Origin: a virus
IMG/VR virus record: IMGVR_UViG_3300042562_001547
Location: 1-22,191 of that record
Direction: 5' to 3' (one strand)
DNA length: 22,191 bases
A program made the translations under genes and the position numbers. The notes beneath the pieces were generated by a model. The model had not been told where the DNA came from. It saw nothing but the letters and a program-made list of their open reading frames with translations, and did not search any database. The stretch's first letter is position 1. Every line of letters begins with the position of its first letter. This document shows, in pieces, positions 19,247-22,191 of this stretch.

Positions 19247-21364
19247 ATGTCAAGTATCAGAGTCATCATAGATAACAAAGTCGCTGATTTGCCGCAAAAC
19301 GGACTTAATTTGCCATTAACTTATTCGATTAAAAGCAGAGACGGACTCGCAGTTAATACTGGGAGTAGATCCGAGTACGCATTTGAGCTGCCAGCTACAA
19401 AGCAAAACGATGATATTTTTAATCGATTCTATGATGCAGGTACGTTATCCTATAATCAACAGATCTTTATCGATGCCAGTATTGAGGTCGATGGATTGCC
19501 TTTTTTTATTGGTAAATGCCAGCTCCAGTCGGTTACTTTAAGGCAGGATGCGTATCTCTGGACTGGAGAGAGCTACAAAGTAGCATTTTTCGGTACGAAT
19601 TCTGATTGGGTAATCAGTATCGGCGATCTAAGGATCTACGAACTACCTTTTACTAATCACATTTATAGTTATTTAGATAATATCGCAGCGTGGTCGTATG
19701 AGTATCCTGCAGTCGATTACAAATATTTGCCGTTAAAGATAAAGGATTATACTACTCTCGGGCAGCTCGATGCTCTGGAGGATTCGCATCCTGCTTTATT
19801 CGTTGCCGATATTCTTAATAAAACATTTAATTCGATAGGCTATACAATTGAGTCCGATTTTTTTGATACTGATTTTGGCAAAAGGCTAATCGTCCCGATT
19901 CCTATTTTGAGCAGATATCTCGCAGGGCAATATGGAGTCGATTATCTAAATGTTAACGCTCAGAGTCCAGTAATAACCATTGCAACGCCTTTTAGTTATT
20001 CGCCTTTTCAAATTGATACGCAGACGTCAGCTCCTTTAATTGGAGCAAATCCTTTTAATGTTGGTACGTATGTATATACTGTCCCACAAGACGGATTTTA
20101 TCTTTTAAAAATGACTGTTATTGTTACTAATACAATATTACCTTGCGGTTATTTAATGTTTTTTAGAAAAAATGGAATAGGCGCTACTTTTGGTATGCCT
20201 ATTTTTCAAGACGATATCTATTATTTTGAGGAAGTAGTACAAGCAAATACTGGAGATGTTATAGATGTACGAGCTGCTGATATTCTAATGGGAAACCAAA
20301 TGGACGTCGAGGTATTTATAGAAATTACTGGAGAGGCTGAGATTATCAACGGAATTACTCTTGACTTTGGATACATCATCGACCAGAGCTGGAAAGCTAT
20401 CGATTTTATAAAAGGTATAGCTCACGCATTTAATTTATGTTTTGATACGGACGAGGGAGGGAGGAAAGTATATATCGAGCCATCTGATAAATATGTTAAC
20501 GAGATCCGATTTCCGAACTCCAGATCTCTCGACGATGGATTTTATAATTCGAGTAAAGACTTAACTGGATATATCGATTTAATTAAGGGAGGCGAACTCG
20601 TATCAGATACAAAACAATTTAATTCGTATCGATTAAAGTGGAAAGACGACAACAACGATCCTACCGTTGAAGCTATTAACGAAAACCAGAGTCTTGGCAT
20701 TTTAGAATCGAGATACGTGTATCCTCTTAATAGATTTAAAAAAGGAGAAAGGATAATCGAAAATCCGTTTTTTGCTCCGACTTTAGTACTGGCAGATAAT
20801 GAGATCCGAGAGGCAACCAGTACAAAAACTCCGATGATACCTTTTATCTGGTCGGTAAATTATCTGGAGACAAGTACGAGCGTAGATCCTCCTACTCAAA
20901 TGCTGCCTCGATTATTGATATCTGAAAAATTCGCAGGCATAGAAAACGGTATAATTAACGTTAATGATGGAACTGGAGTTGGAGCGTATGCTGCTCCTCT
21001 TAATTATATGGTCGATTATAATGATACGGATGGGTATCAGATGTCGCTCTCGTTTTCAGATGAGACAGTAAACGGAAACATTATTGGCGGTCTTATGAAG
21101 AGATTTTATCTCTATGAACTTATGCGGCTGCAATCTGGGAAGTATCTCGAAATCTTTTTGCTCTGGGATATCTTAATGCTGCAAAATTTGTCGTTCAGAC
21201 AAAAAATAATACTCGGGAGCGATAGATATATACTCGAAGAAATAAATACGTTCAACGTGGCAAAAAAAGCAAGTACAAAGACGTATTTAAAGTACGATTT
21301 TATTGAGGTCGATGCAGAGGATAATATCGAAAACACTATTTTAATAGGCAAAGTTAATACATAA
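19247..21364 (+). CDS. Very large tail or baseplate protein
   Basis: At 705 residues this is the largest complete protein in the window. The N-terminus (SSIRVIIDNKVADLPQNGLN, then YSIKSRDGLAVNTGSRSEYAF) and the repeated beta-rich, aromatic sequence suggest a multi-domain tail protein of the baseplate or hub type. A central stretch (about 255-360) reads as a separate jelly-roll-like domain (ANPFNVGTYVYTVPQDGFYL...), possibly carbohydrate-binding. The C-terminal part ends in RYILEEINTFNVAKKAST and a short acidic strand region. It starts 5 bases after the previous stop codon, so the two large proteins are probably partners. The gene before the tape measure is an unusual place for a hub protein in siphophages. 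Confidence 0.6.
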   Translation: MSSIRVIIDNKVADLPQNGLNLPLTYSIKSRDGLAVNTGSRSEYAFELPATKQNDDIFNRFYDAGTLSYNQQIFIDASIEVDGLPFFIGKCQLQSVTLRQDAYLWTGESYKVAFFGTNSDWVISIGDLRIYELPFTNHIYSYLDNIAAWSYEYPAVDYKYLPLKIKDYTTLGQLDALEDSHPALFVADILNKTFNSIGYTIESDFFDTDFGKRLIVPIPILSRYLAGQYGVDYLNVNAQSPVITIATPFSYSPFQIDTQTSAPLIGANPFNVGTYVYTVPQDGFYLLKMTVIVTNTILPCGYLMFFRKNGIGATFGMPIFQDDIYYFEEVVQANTGDVIDVRAADILMGNQMDVEVFIEITGEAEIINGITLDFGYIIDQSWKAIDFIKGIAHAFNLCFDTDEGGRKVYIEPSDKYVNEIRFPNSRSLDDGFYNSSKDLTGYIDLIKGGELVSDTKQFNSYRLKWKDDNNDPTVEAINENQSLGILESRYVYPLNRFKKGERIIENPFFAPTLVLADNEIREATSTKTPMIPFIWSVNYLETSTSVDPPTQMLPRLLISEKFAGIENGIINVNDGTGVGAYAAPLNYMVDYNDTDGYQMSLSFSDETVNGNIIGGLMKRFYLYELMRLQSGKYLEIFLLWDILMLQNLSFRQKIILGSDRYILEEINTFNVAKKASTKTYLKYDFIEVDAEDNIENTILIGKVNT

Positions 21365-21368
21365 AATA

Positions 21369-22191
21369 ATGGCAAATACGGTCGTAGGTTTTACTATTCA
21401 GATTGATGGAGTAAACTCAATAAATGATCTGAACGATGCAATTAAGGAGACGAAAAACTCTATGAATGCTCTCGATATTACAACGGAAGCAGGAAAAAAA
21501 GAATTTAATGAACTTTCTAATAAATTAGGAGAGCTAACTGCGCAACAAAAAGCATTAAAAAAGGCGCAGGATGATACAAATAAATCCTTTTTGCCCGAGA
21601 AATCGGTCGGAGCGTACGATGCTTTATCTGCACAGCTCAATAAATTGCGTAAAGAGTTTAAAAACGCTGCTCTGGATGGATCAAAAACAACAGATGAACT
21701 CGACAAAATGCAAAAGGAGATCCAGCAGCTGGATAAAACTCTAAAAAATGTCGATGGGCAGGTCGGGCAATTTCAGAGATCAGTCGGAGATTATCCTCGA
21801 ACATTTCAAAGAGTTACGAGGTCTTTATATCAAGCGATCCCTGGTTTTGAGGCATTTAGCAGTCAATTAAGGACAAGCGAGGGAGGAATTACCACGTTTG
21901 GAAAGGCCTTAATCGGTGGCTTTTTAGCTTTTCAAGCAGCTAATTTAATCGGTAACGCCATCGGCAAATTAGACGAATTTAATAAGAAAATAGAGGAGAC
22001 TCGAAATATAGTAATGCAAACGAGCGGAGCCTATGGAAAGAATCTCGACGAGTTAACTGCATCGACTGCAGCTCTCGCCCAGACGTTCGATACAGACGCA
22101 AAAACAATAACGGAAGCGGCTAAGGCAATAAGTAAAGAGTTCGGAATCGGATTTGAGGAAGCGCTCGGAAAAGTAGAGGGGGCGCTCGTCG
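21369..22191 (+). CDS. Tape measure protein, N-terminal part (runs past the window)
   Basis: The frame is open from ATG 21369 to the window edge, giving 274 residues plus a partial codon. The N-terminus has GVNSINDLNDAIKETKNSMN and a long coiled coil (about residues 20-150, with many Leu, Lys and Gln). A GDYPRTFQRVTRSLYQAIPG segment follows, then a hydrophobic GKALIGGFLAFQAANLIGNA stretch (about 178-197), then LDEFNKKIEETRN and ASTAALAQTFDTDAKTITEAAKAISKEFG. Early coiled coil, hydrophobic segments and repeated helical units are typical of tape measure proteins, which set tail length and help DNA enter the host. The gene's end and full length are not visible. Confidence 0.85.
   Translation, partial: MANTVVGFTIQIDGVNSINDLNDAIKETKNSMNALDITTEAGKKEFNELSNKLGELTAQQKALKKAQDDTNKSFLPEKSVGAYDALSAQLNKLRKEFKNAALDGSKTTDELDKMQKEIQQLDKTLKNVDGQVGQFQRSVGDYPRTFQRVTRSLYQAIPGFEAFSSQLRTSEGGITTFGKALIGGFLAFQAANLIGNAIGKLDEFNKKIEETRNIVMQTSGAYGKNLDELTASTAALAQTFDTDAKTITEAAKAISKEFGIGFEEALGKVEGALV

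Noticed and set aside
21398-21706. Open frame of 102 codons on the - strand
   Set aside because: It lies opposite the tape measure gene; its Ser/Phe-rich sequence is what an antisense reading of a Lys/Glu-rich coiled coil gives.
1-22191. tRNA genes, CRISPR arrays, insertion sequences, integrase and attachment sites
   Set aside because: I looked for tRNA arm signatures, regularly spaced repeats, transposase or integrase motifs and flanking direct repeats, and found none. The only repeats are the promoter pair, the leader motif and the origin-like sets.

Overview
The window is an AT-rich (roughly 60% A+T by eye), gene-dense stretch of a tailed double-stranded DNA phage or prophage. All convincing genes are on the + strand. 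The host is probably a member of the Bacteroidota. Promoters fit the TTTG-N(18-19)-TAnnTTTG form of that phylum, start codons lack clear Shine-Dalgarno sequences and sit behind A-rich leaders, and the large tail proteins are of a kind I associate with Bacteroidota phages. Packaging, tail, lysis, recombination and replication genes are present. I see no integrase, portal or major capsid gene, so the window is a fragment of a larger genome.

Layout. (1) 1-1045: end of a late operon, with a clipped gene, a holin-like membrane protein, an unknown protein and a strong terminator. (2) 1074-9178: an early recombination and replication region, transcribed from two near-identical promoters about 5.9 kb apart. 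It holds an ERF single-strand annealing protein, a glucosaminidase, a structured RNA, a winged-helix replication initiator with an origin-like cluster inside its gene, a possible helicase loader, a second glucosaminidase, a PD-(D/E)XK nuclease, a RuvC-like resolvase, RadC, a YqaJ exonuclease and several small unknown genes. (3) 9208-14161: an amidase, a ParB-like protein coupled to a probable GT-A glycosyltransferase, and the packaging genes. (4) 14160-14410: a non-coding repeat region that echoes the origin-like cluster inside the initiator gene. (5) 14411-22191: SSB, a tail chaperone pair joined by a probable -1 frameshift, neck and tail-completion proteins, two large tail proteins and the start of the tape measure.

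The early genes form a coherent set. YqaJ (resection), ERF (annealing) and SSB make a Red-like recombination pathway. The initiator, its neighbour and the origin-like DNA start replication. The resolvase and nuclease would process branched DNA before terminase packages it.

The most unusual signals are these. First, a compact RNA at about 3752-3860 has two hairpins whose 8-base loops carry a perfect 6-base complement (a predicted kissing interaction), a clean promoter in front and a terminator stem at the end, placed directly before the initiator gene. Second, a shared set of repeats with adjoining AT-rich tracts lies inside the initiator gene and 10 kb away beside ssb. Third, the leader motif TAACCACAAA lies 10-17 bases before eight start codons (one copy is imperfect). 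Fourth, the palindromes CATG, CTAG and CCGG appear to be absent from the whole 22 kb.
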